Shown here: piece by piece, positions 53,332 through 60,962 of the stretch | How the letters are laid out: each line of letters begins with the position of its first letter | Numbering within the stretch: the first letter of the stretch is position 1 | NCBI RefSeq assembly: GCF_031846265.1 | Contig: NZ_JAVRIA010000001.1 | Coordinates: forward strand, 372,001-436,000 | DNA from: Microcosmobacter mediterraneus | GTDB taxonomy: Bacteria; Bacteroidota; Bacteroidia; Flavobacteriales; Flavobacteriaceae | DNA: 64,000 bases | Reading direction: 5' to 3' | Translations under genes and position numbers: made by a program | Notes under the pieces: model-generated | Seen by the model: the letters and a program-made list of their open reading frames with translations, nothing else | Told to the model about the DNA's origin: nothing | The model's database searches: none

Positions 53332-54435
53332 TTATCTCGTTCGCCTAGAGTTACCTCTAGTGCTTCTATTTTGTGTTTTAGTTTTTGTAGATTTATTTAC
53401 CGTTCTACGACTATTACTATTCTGTTTTACGGTATTTTGTGATCTACTTTTAGTATATGTACGTTTCTGAGTAGCTTTTGGTTTTCTAACCGTTCTATTG
53501 GTACTACTCTTTACAGTATTAGACACACTATTTCTACTTTTGGTCACTTTATTTTGTGACCTATTTGCCACTGTAGATCTTTGTCTTACAGTTTTTGATC
53601 TAGTACTGTTTGATCGTGTTGTTCTAGGTGTTGTTGCTACTGTATTTCTACTTCTAGTTTCAGAACGTGTTCCTCTAGTATCGTTATTTCTTGTGCTTCT
53701 AGTTGTAACACTTCGTCTTGGTGTAGACTCTTGTCTGTAACGGTTACTAATACTGCTATTACGTCTCCCTGAAGTTTGTGCAATTGCTCCACGTCTACTA
53801 TTTGTTCTTACAGTCTGTCTAAAATTGTTTCTGTAAGGTCTGTAAAACGTATGTCTAATAGGTGTATAAAATTGTCTGTAAGGTCTTGGACTTACAATAC
53901 AAAAGTTCACAGCTGGTATAGCATAGAACCTGTGCCAAGGTCTAAATACATAAGCTCTGTTGTAAATATTTATAAAGCCTGTATAGTGTGAAAATGCTCT
54001 ATTTCTATAATGAATAAATAATCCACCAATTCTATTTATTCTGCCAAACCCATTGTATACAATGTTAATGTTTCCAACCTGAGTAACTCTACCGAAGTAG
54101 TCATAAAATATTGGAGTATTTTCAATCTGTACAATAGCTCCAAAGTCATCATATTGTACATAAGGATTATAATCAAAACCACCATTAAAACTCAATGTAA
54201 AGCCAGGAGTGTAAATACCTACATTTACATTAGGACCATAACTAGGAATGTAAAAATCAAACTGACCATCTGGAAAAACAGAAAATTCAATTCCTGCTTC
54301 CATGAAGATGAACGAATTGCCATAACCTCTCACAAAATTATGATGCGCATTCGTCGCGTCTGAAGTTGTGTTAGTTGCATTTACTGTGGTTACTAAAAGT
54401 AACATTGCTGTAAAAAATAAAGCTATTCGTTTCAT
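53332..54435 (-). CDS. Secreted repeat protein with Arg/Ser/Thr-rich tail
   Basis: A 367-residue protein of unknown family. A signal peptide (KRIALFFTAMLLLVTTVNA) is followed by a beta-rich, aromatic section. Residues 95-142 contain three exact-length 16-residue repeats with pattern YxxFGx(I/V)xx(I/V)xNxx(I/V)x (YDDFGAIVQI, YDYFGRVTQV, YNGFGRINRI). An aromatic part (WHRFYAIPAVNF) then leads to a low-complexity tail, residues 208-367, dominated by Arg, Ser, Thr, Asn and Lys with almost no acidic residues. The tail is probably disordered and strongly positive. No function is claimed; binding to LPS, DNA or another anion is possible. A minus-strand terminator follows the gene. Confidence 0.75.
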   Translation of the reverse strand: MKRIALFFTAMLLLVTTVNATNTTSDATNAHHNFVRGYGNSFIFMEAGIEFSVFPDGQFDFYIPSYGPNVNVGIYTPGFTLSFNGGFDYNPYVQYDDFGAIVQIENTPIFYDYFGRVTQVGNINIVYNGFGRINRIGGLFIHYRNRAFSHYTGFINIYNRAYVFRPWHRFYAIPAVNFCIVSPRPYRQFYTPIRHTFYRPYRNNFRQTVRTNSRRGAIAQTSGRRNSSISNRYRQESTPRRSVTTRSTRNNDTRGTRSETRSRNTVATTPRTTRSNSTRSKTVRQRSTVANRSQNKVTKSRNSVSNTVKSSTNRTVRKPKATQKRTYTKSRSQNTVKQNSNSRRTVNKSTKTKTQNRSTRGNSRRTR

Positions 54436-54586
54436 AATATTGATGTTTTAAATTAAACTCAGTTGTTATAAAACAAACAGCATGCCAAAAAAAATAATTT
54501 ATTGTATTGTGTTGATTATTAGTTATATAAATATTAAAAAGGTTTATGTAGGTGTAATCAGTAAACAACCAAGGCAGTAGTATCTA

Positions 54587-56740
54587 TTATAAATTATCTA
54601 ACTGATTATCCTTTCCATCCTCACTAATGGTCCAAAAGAAGCCAATAAAGAAAAACTGATCTGCTGCTGGTCGTAGCGCTCTTCTGTTAAAAGTTCCGTT
54701 AATGTCTGGTGAGTTTGCATACTGGTAACCATTTATATTGTTAAACCCTAATACATTGTTTACTGACATATAGAGTATTTTCTGCTGACTTAATAGATAA
54801 GCCCAGTTTAAACTTAAACTATTAAAGCCTTTGGTTTTCTCACCTAAGAATGCATCTGTGTTAGGATTAGTAAAAGGTCTGCCAGATCCGTATTGATAAC
54901 TAAAACCAATTTGGCTCTTCCAGTTTTCTATCCAATATTTAGCCACTAACGATAAATTGTGTGTATTAGCAAAATTTGGCTGTGCGCTTTCAGGATAGTT
55001 TAGGTAGTTACGCTCAGTATCTAAATATGAATAGCTAAACCAATAATCTACATTTTTAATACTTTTATTATCTCTCCAAAACAGATCGATACCCTGAGCA
55101 AATCCATTACCAGAATTATTAAAATTAGAATTGATAGTAGCAAATTCAGTATCAAATTTAACTAAGCCATCATATACTTTTTTATATGCTTCTAATCTAA
55201 AAATCTTGCCGTCATTGACGTATTGGTAATTTAGTATAAAGTGTTCAGCGTTTTGTGGAGCTAAGTTTTGAGAGAATTTTAAAGAGGCATTAGTAGGTCT
55301 TTGAAAAAAGTTTCCATAAGCTAGAGATACTTGACCATTTTTAGAACTCTTATAAGCCAAAGATACTCTTGGAGCTATCGTCCATTCATTAAATAAATTG
55401 TAATAATCGCCTCTTACACCTGCCTTAAGTGCCAATTTGGTGCTGAAAATTATATCTGATTCTGCAAAAGCAGATGTGATATGATTGGTAAAGCCATAGT
55501 CAATTCTTTCAATATTAGGATTTGAAAATTCCTCTTCAAAATCTGTAATAAAATGTTCTACTCCAAAGTTCAATTTTAGCCTACTACTAAATCGTTTTTT
55601 AAATTTTAATTTAGCATGAACAGAATTTTCAATATCCTTAATATCACTATCTATAATTCCTACACGTGTGTTAGAGTTGGTGTAACTAAGACCAGTAAGC
55701 ATAGACCAACCATTATTTAAAACACCTTGATAAGATGCATTTGTGTAGAAGTTGGTGTTATTTAGCTTATAATCTAGCCCTTCTTCTAAGTTTATATCTT
55801 CTTGTGTGAGTTCAAAATCCGAAGCATCAAAGGCAGCATAGAATTTTAGCATTCCGGAGTTAAGTTTCTGTCTAAAAACAGCTTCGCCTTGCGCTCCTCT
55901 GTATGGTGTTTTCCAGTCATTTCTATCTTCATAAACAGCGAGATAAGGTGCTAAGTTGATATAAGATGCATTAATACTTAAAGAGGTTTTCTCCCATTTT
56001 TGAGTGTTACCTAAAGATCCACCAACACTCATAATACCAATATCTGTTTTTTCTTGATCTGGTTCATCTATAGTATTTAATAAAAGAACACTAGATAAAG
56101 CTTGTCCATATTCTGCTGAATAACCACCAGTGGAAAATGTAATACCATCAAATAAAAAAGGAGAGTAGCGCCCTCTTGTTGGAATATTGTTAGTCGTTGG
56201 CGAATATGGTGTGAACACTCTAATGCCATCAATGAAAATTTGTGTCTCGTCTGCATCACCACCTCTAACAAATAAACGACCATCTTCAGCAACAGTAGTT
56301 GTGCCTGGTAAAGTTTGTAAGGCACCTACAAAATCACCTAGTGCACTTGCAGTCGTTACAACATCTAAGGGCTTTAAAACAGAAACTTTGCTATTATCAT
56401 TGGCTTCAAACGTACCAGCAGACAAAATAACAGTATCTAAGGCATCAACATCTTCTCTAAGTCTAATATTAAGGTCTTTCATTTCTGAAACCTTCTTAAC
56501 GATTGTAGCTGTTTCGTATGAAAGAAAGGAAACTATGAGAACTTGTGTTTCCTTTTCTTCTGTAGTAAAAGAGAACTCGCCTTTAGGATTTGTAGTAGTT
56601 CCATTATAAGTACCTTCAATGTATACATTAGCTCCTTCTAATGGTTGACCTTTAGAGTCGGTAACTTTTCCACTCACAGTATTTTGAGAAAATGTTAGTT
56701 GAATGACTATTAGAGCAATGATAAGTGCAAAATGTTTCAT
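54587..56740 (-). CDS. TonB-dependent outer-membrane receptor with carboxypeptidase-like domain
   Basis: A 717-residue receptor. It has a signal peptide (KHFALIIALIVIQLTFSQ), an N-terminal carboxypeptidase-regulatory-like domain (TVSGKVTDSKGQPLEGANVYIEG), the plug (LPGTTTVAEDGRLFVRGGDADETQIFIDGI) and a beta-barrel ending in QFFFIGFFWTI. Such receptors import nutrients through the outer membrane with energy from TonB-ExbBD. The barrel is shorter than SusC proteins and no SusD partner is present, so a siderophore, vitamin or peptide is likelier than a glycan. Substrate unknown. Confidence 0.92.
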   Translation of the reverse strand: MKHFALIIALIVIQLTFSQNTVSGKVTDSKGQPLEGANVYIEGTYNGTTTNPKGEFSFTTEEKETQVLIVSFLSYETATIVKKVSEMKDLNIRLREDVDALDTVILSAGTFEANDNSKVSVLKPLDVVTTASALGDFVGALQTLPGTTTVAEDGRLFVRGGDADETQIFIDGIRVFTPYSPTTNNIPTRGRYSPFLFDGITFSTGGYSAEYGQALSSVLLLNTIDEPDQEKTDIGIMSVGGSLGNTQKWEKTSLSINASYINLAPYLAVYEDRNDWKTPYRGAQGEAVFRQKLNSGMLKFYAAFDASDFELTQEDINLEEGLDYKLNNTNFYTNASYQGVLNNGWSMLTGLSYTNSNTRVGIIDSDIKDIENSVHAKLKFKKRFSSRLKLNFGVEHFITDFEEEFSNPNIERIDYGFTNHITSAFAESDIIFSTKLALKAGVRGDYYNLFNEWTIAPRVSLAYKSSKNGQVSLAYGNFFQRPTNASLKFSQNLAPQNAEHFILNYQYVNDGKIFRLEAYKKVYDGLVKFDTEFATINSNFNNSGNGFAQGIDLFWRDNKSIKNVDYWFSYSYLDTERNYLNYPESAQPNFANTHNLSLVAKYWIENWKSQIGFSYQYGSGRPFTNPNTDAFLGEKTKGFNSLSLNWAYLLSQQKILYMSVNNVLGFNNINGYQYANSPDINGTFNRRALRPAADQFFFIGFFWTISEDGKDNQLDNL

Positions 56741-56825
56741 AATATAAATATCTGTTCGTTTGTTTTTGATTGATGAAACAAATGTGCTGACTATTACATA
56801 GATTTCTAATTAGAAGTTTCTGAAT

Positions 56826-56858
56826 TGTTAATAATTAATGATGAATTGAATATATTTG
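56826..56858 (+). promoter_or_regulatory. Putative promoter of the lysoplasmalogenase-sigma factor group (TTG-N22-TATATTTG)
   Basis: TATATTTG at 56851-56858 is a perfect -7 element with TTG at 56826-56828 at 22-base spacing. The ATG follows 69 bases downstream, so a 5' leader of about 60 bases is predicted. It lies in the divergent gap shared with the TonB receptor gene. Confidence 0.6.
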
Positions 56859-56927
56859 ATCCACTATGGATTTTTGAAAAGTTGATAATCGAAAATGCCT
56901 TAGATAATTATCACCTAATTTTTTAAA

Positions 56928-57614
56928 ATGCTCACAAAAACCGAAAAACATTTTAGTATTCTATTTTTTGTTATTGTTCTTATAGAACTCTTAATAGGAA
57001 GCTTAGAATCTTTTCAAAGTTTGCATTACTTTGCTAAACCAGCTATTGTACTGAGTCTTATTCTTTTTTTCGTAAAGGCATCTAAGTCGCTTTCTAAATT
57101 CATAAAAAATCTTACGCTTTTGGCGTTAATATTCTCATTATTTGGAGATATATTATTAATGTTTGTAGATAAATCGCCTCATTTTTTCACGTTTGGCTTA
57201 GTAAGTTTCCTGATAGCTCACATTATGTATATTATGGTTTTCTTAAAGCACAGAAATAGGAGCATGTCTTTTATAGGTTTTATGATCTTTTTGCTGATTT
57301 ATGCTGTAGGTCTATTTTATCTATTAAAGGATGGATTAGGAGACATGTTGGTCCCAGTAATTATCTATATGTTGGTGATTTTAAGCATGTCTACCTCTGC
57401 TTATTTACGAAGAGCTAAGGTTGAAAACGTAAGTTATTATTTAGTTTTATTTGGTGCTGTTTTATTTATGATTTCAGATAGTATATTGGCACTCAATAAG
57501 TTTTATCAAACTATTCCTATGTCAAATTTTAGTATTATGATAACTTATGCTTTAGCACAATATTTAATCATTCTAGGAATTTTAAAAATAACTGTAACAA
57601 ACTCTAAAGTATAA
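56928..57614 (+). CDS. Lysoplasmalogenase-like YhhN family membrane protein
   Basis: A 228-residue membrane protein with about eight hydrophobic segments (FSILFFVIVLIELLIGSL, FSLFGDILLMFVDKSPHFFTFGL). YhhN/TMEM86 motifs are GDILLM and LFMISDSILALNKF, with conserved Asp residues in the membrane. The family hydrolyses the vinyl-ether bond of lysoplasmalogens. A perfect TATATTTG element lies 70 bp upstream, with an ATTG at -33 spacing. The sigma factor gene follows after 29 bp. Confidence 0.82.
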   Translation: MLTKTEKHFSILFFVIVLIELLIGSLESFQSLHYFAKPAIVLSLILFFVKASKSLSKFIKNLTLLALIFSLFGDILLMFVDKSPHFFTFGLVSFLIAHIMYIMVFLKHRNRSMSFIGFMIFLLIYAVGLFYLLKDGLGDMLVPVIIYMLVILSMSTSAYLRRAKVENVSYYLVLFGAVLFMISDSILALNKFYQTIPMSNFSIMITYALAQYLIILGILKITVTNSKV

Positions 57615-57643
57615 CTACTTATAGAATAACTAACCGATAAAAT

Positions 57644-58138
57644 TTGAACAAAGAACTCGAACATAATTTTGTTGAACTCTTAAAACAACATCAAAATATT
57701 GTGCATAAAGTATGTAGGCTTTATACCAATAATAAAGATGAACATAATGATTTGTTTCAAGAGATTACTATACAGTTATGGCGTGCATTTCCTAAGTTTA
57801 GAGGAGACTCTAAATTTAGTACTTGGATGTATAGAGTAGGTTTAAATACAGCCATTACTTTATATAGAAAGTCTAAACGTCGTATAAAAACTTACGAGTT
57901 AGAACCTTTACAGTTTAAACTTAAAAGTGATGAGTATGATGATACAGAAGAAGAGCAGTTAAAGGCCTTGTATAAAGCCGTACATCAATTAAATGATATT
58001 GAAAAGGCTTTAGTATTACTGTACTTAGAAGATAAAGACTATAGAGAAATAAGTGAAACTTTGGGTATTACAGAAGTAAATGCTAGAGTTAAAATGAATA
58101 GAGTTAAAACAAAACTCAGAACAATATTAAATCCTTAG
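57644..58138 (+). CDS. ECF-type RNA polymerase sigma-70 factor
   Basis: A 164-residue sigma factor with the region 2 motif HNDLFQEITIQLWRAFPKFRGDSKFSTWMY and the region 4 helix-turn-helix KALVLLYLEDKDYREISETLGITEVNARVKMNRV. The start is TTG. The next gene begins 5 bp later and encodes a membrane protein with a long helical N-terminus, likely the anti-sigma partner or regulator. Signal and regulon are unknown; no matching promoter motif can be deduced from one locus. Confidence 0.92.
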   Translation: MNKELEHNFVELLKQHQNIVHKVCRLYTNNKDEHNDLFQEITIQLWRAFPKFRGDSKFSTWMYRVGLNTAITLYRKSKRRIKTYELEPLQFKLKSDEYDDTEEEQLKALYKAVHQLNDIEKALVLLYLEDKDYREISETLGITEVNARVKMNRVKTKLRTILNP

Positions 58139-58143
58139 TAACT

Positions 58144-58758
58144 ATGGATGAATTAGAATTATTAAAAAAGGATTGGAAGAATAAAGAGAACGATTATCCT
58201 ACATTGTCTTATGATGAAATTTATAAGATGATCCATTCCAAATCATCAAGTATTGTAAAATGGATCTTTATTATTAGTATGATAGAACTTGGCCTTGGTT
58301 TGTTATTAGCATTATTAAATCCTAATATCGATACAAAAATTAAGTTACCAGATTGGACTACTACGCTTACCTATCTTAGTTATCCTATTATTTTATTTTT
58401 CATCTATAGGTTTTACATAAATTATAAAACTATATCTGCAACAGATAATGTAAAAAAGCTCATAGCTAATATTATTAAAACCAGAAGGACTGTAAAATAT
58501 TACGTACTCTTTAATGTTGTCTTTGGAGCTATCATTTTTGCAGTAGGTCTTTATTTAGGTTTTGGAAATTCTCCAGAAGTAATTGAAAACTTAAATACTA
58601 CAGCATCCTCAAAAAAGTACTTAGTTATTATTGCTACAGTTGTTATTGCTACAGCGCTATTTGTAGGGTTAATTTTAGCTATTTATTATTTATTATACGG
58701 TTTATTACTAAGAAGACTTAATAGAAACTACAAAGAGCTTAAAAAAATACAACAATAG
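58144..58758 (+). CDS. Membrane protein, possible anti-sigma partner
   Basis: A 204-residue protein with a cytoplasmic acidic N-terminus (MDELELLKKDWKNKENDYPTLSYDEIY, about 40 residues) and four hydrophobic segments (IVKWIFIISMIELGLGLLLAL, LTYLSYPIILFFIYRFYI, YYVLFNVVFGAIIFAVGLYLG, VIIATVVIATALFVGLILAIYYLLYGLLL). It starts 5 bp after the sigma factor. The organisation, membrane protein with short cytoplasmic head, fits an anti-sigma factor, but there is no zinc-binding or classic ASD motif, so this is inference. Confidence 0.6.
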   Translation: MDELELLKKDWKNKENDYPTLSYDEIYKMIHSKSSSIVKWIFIISMIELGLGLLLALLNPNIDTKIKLPDWTTTLTYLSYPIILFFIYRFYINYKTISATDNVKKLIANIIKTRRTVKYYVLFNVVFGAIIFAVGLYLGFGNSPEVIENLNTTASSKKYLVIIATVVIATALFVGLILAIYYLLYGLLLRRLNRNYKELKKIQQ

Positions 58759-58762
58759 CGTT

Positions 58763-59560
58763 CTACCATTCGCGCTTTTTGTTCAGTTCTTCATAAGCTA
58801 ATAATTCTTCCTGCGGAATTACTTTTAAAAACGAAGGATGTTGCTCAATAGCATATTCAATTTTCTCAACAATTTCTGGAATGGTTTCATTCTCGTAATC
58901 TATTTGTAGTGGTTCTTTTACTTCAAATGATTGATATACATTTTTCTTTTTTATACGCAATCCTTTTTTATCAAAAGAACGTCTAAAACCGTCAATAACA
59001 ATAGGTACAACTATTGGTTTATACTGTTTAATTATATGTGCTGTTCCTTTTCTAATAGGTTTAAAAGGTGTTGTAGTACCTTGAGGAAAAGTTACAACCC
59101 AGCCATCATCTAATGCTTTTTTAATATTACTAATGTCGCTCATTTTCACCTGTCTATTAACTTCTTCACCTTTAGAGCGCCAAGTACGCTCAATACTAAT
59201 AGAACCTGTATAAGCAAAAATCTTTGGTATTAACCCAGATTTCATAGTTTCCTTGGCTGCAACATAGTACATGTTAAGTTTAGGATTCCATAAATAACCA
59301 ACATTTTTTATGTTATCAAGCCTACCACTTAAGCTCGCATTAAATACATGAAACATAGCAATAACATCTGCAAAATAAGTTTGATGATTAGAGATAAAGA
59401 GTACATTAGTATCAGGAAGATTCTTAATGATTTCGGATCCTTCAATTTGTAATTCATTAAAACCTCTAAAACGACGATGTGTTAGTAATCCAAGGATTCT
59501 AATCAGCCATTTTTTTACAAATAAAATATGTCCGAAAGGATTTTTTTTAAATAATCCCAT
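58763..59560 (-). CDS. plsC: 1-acyl-glycerol-3-phosphate acyltransferase-like (PlsC family)
   Basis: A 265-residue acyltransferase. The active-site motif is SNHQTYFADV: His59 and Asp65 are separated by five residues where HX4D is usual. The glycerol-phosphate block reads FPQGTTT (residues 158-164) in place of FPEGTRS. The ISIERTW and PIVVPIVIDGFRR segments are typical of the family. It has no signal peptide; a hydrophobic region near residues 17-27 may associate with the membrane. It is likely to acylate a phospholipid precursor or another alcohol or amine. It is 47 bp downstream of the Nudix gene on the same strand. Confidence 0.78.
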   Translation of the reverse strand: MGLFKKNPFGHILFVKKWLIRILGLLTHRRFRGFNELQIEGSEIIKNLPDTNVLFISNHQTYFADVIAMFHVFNASLSGRLDNIKNVGYLWNPKLNMYYVAAKETMKSGLIPKIFAYTGSISIERTWRSKGEEVNRQVKMSDISNIKKALDDGWVVTFPQGTTTPFKPIRKGTAHIIKQYKPIVVPIVIDGFRRSFDKKGLRIKKKNVYQSFEVKEPLQIDYENETIPEIVEKIEYAIEQHPSFLKVIPQEELLAYEELNKKREW

Positions 59561-59607
59561 AAATTAGTTTTAGTTAGTATAGCTGCAAAAATAATAAACA
59601 AGACTCA

Positions 59608-60249
59608 TTACAGCACTTGTTTTAACAAGTCTTTGATTTCGCTAAGCATCATAGCTGTAGCGCCCCAAATAATCTGATCCTTTAATTTAAAAGCAGGAAC
59701 GTTAACAGCGACCTTGTATGATGTGGATACTGAGGTTGATATTACATTACTATCATTGAGTATATCCTGTAAAGGTATTTCTATAATTTGTTCCACCTCT
59801 TTATCCTCTTTTTTAAATATTGGAGTACTATTTAAAACCCCTAAAAATGGATGTACTACAAAATTGCTTGGAGGAATATATATAGAGGTCATAGACTTTA
59901 AAATAGTAATTGATGATTTTGAAACACCAATCTCCTCTTCAGTTTCTCTTAGTGCAGTATCTTTTAAAGATGTATCTAATTCTTCAGTTTTTCCGCCAGG
60001 AAAACCTATTTGACCAGAGTGAACGCCTTTGTAGGTTTTTCTTAATATAAAAACCATCATTGTTTTATTATTTTGGTTAGGATAACACAATGCTAATACT
60101 GCAGATTGCTTGGCGTTCTTAATATTATTTTGCTGAAGTTTTATAAGCTCTCTACGAAAAGGAGGCGACATTTTTAGTTGCGATTCTTGACCAGAAACAG
60201 GTATTTGTTCTATTTTTGAAATACAATTAAGGAACTCATTAAATGTCAT
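59608..60249 (-). CDS. Nudix hydrolase, CoA pyrophosphatase-like
   Basis: A 213-residue enzyme with a complete Nudix box, GGKTEELDTSLKDTALRETEEEIGV, preceded by the CoA-diphosphatase signature VHSGQIGFPGG. Such enzymes split CoA or acyl-CoA into 4'-phosphopantetheine and 3',5'-ADP. The N-terminus (TFNEFLNCISKIEQIPV) matches the Bacteroidota branch, supporting the ATG at 60249. That start overlaps by 7 bp the start of the divergent cyclophilin gene, so its upstream control region must lie inside that gene. Confidence 0.88.
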   Translation of the reverse strand: MTFNEFLNCISKIEQIPVSGQESQLKMSPPFRRELIKLQQNNIKNAKQSAVLALCYPNQNNKTMMVFILRKTYKGVHSGQIGFPGGKTEELDTSLKDTALRETEEEIGVSKSSITILKSMTSIYIPPSNFVVHPFLGVLNSTPIFKKEDKEVEQIIEIPLQDILNDSNVISTSVSTSYKVAVNVPAFKLKDQIIWGATAMMLSEIKDLLKQVL

Positions 60250-60944
60250 ACGTTAGACTAATCTGTTTTTGTGTTTTGTTTTTGGCTTGTGAAGATAAAA
60301 AATCCTCACAACAAATACCTTTAAAAGATCCAGATACTACTGTTATTACTGAAACTAAAAAAGAAAAGCCCAATAAACCTGATCGAGAATTTCCAAAGTT
60401 AAATAGTAAAAATGCTATGGACTTTTTTTTGGAATACGATAAGGAACATAAAGAAGACAAGATTCGTATAACAACAAGTATGGGAATTATTGATGTGCAG
60501 TTGTTTGAGACCACAAAGTTTCATCGCTCTAATTTTATTTTTCTTACAAAGCAAGGTTATTTTGATGGCACTCAGTTTCATAGAGTGGTAAAGAATTTTA
60601 TTATCCAAGGCGGAAGTACAGACAACCCAAAAATAGGAAAGCGTAGACGATACATTGGTAAATACTTATTGCCACCAGATACAAAGCGAGGTTTTAAGCA
60701 CCATAGAGGTGTTATTTCTATGCCAAGTAGTGAGATTGAGAATGCTTACAAATTGGCTTCACCTTATGAATTTTTCATTGTTCAGAACCCTAAAGGTGCG
60801 TACCATTTAGATGGAAAATATACAGCCTTTGGTAAAGTTATAAGAGGTATGGATGTGGTCGATAAAATTAATAATGTAAAAACCGATAGATCAGATTGGC
60901 CAATGACTAATGTCTATATTACCAATGTAGAAATACTTGATTAA
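60243..60944 (+). CDS. Cyclophilin-type peptidyl-prolyl isomerase lipoprotein
   Basis: A 233-residue protein. The signal is SYVRLICFCVLFLACEDKK with lipobox LAC and cleavage before Cys16. A Lys/Pro-rich linker precedes the cyclophilin domain from about residue 75 (IRITTSMGIIDVQLFE, GTQFHRVVKNFIIQGGS, YTAFGKV). The usual GSQFFI block is YEFFIVQN, so activity may be altered, but FHRV and IIQGG are kept. It would help fold envelope proteins in the periplasm. Start is divergent with the Nudix gene. Confidence 0.83.
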   Translation: MSYVRLICFCVLFLACEDKKSSQQIPLKDPDTTVITETKKEKPNKPDREFPKLNSKNAMDFFLEYDKEHKEDKIRITTSMGIIDVQLFETTKFHRSNFIFLTKQGYFDGTQFHRVVKNFIIQGGSTDNPKIGKRRRYIGKYLLPPDTKRGFKHHRGVISMPSSEIENAYKLASPYEFFIVQNPKGAYHLDGKYTAFGKVIRGMDVVDKINNVKTDRSDWPMTNVYITNVEILD

Positions 60945-60962
60945 GATATAGTTTATAAAGAT

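Noticed and set aside
53282..54363. Several open frames on the + strand opposite the Arg-rich protein gene
   Set aside because: They are Leu/Val/Cys-rich shadows produced by the low-complexity Arg/Ser/Thr codons on the - strand and have no recognisable features.
56187..56609. 140-residue frame opposite the TonB receptor
   Set aside because: Ser/Val-rich antisense shadow of the plug and regulatory domain coding region.
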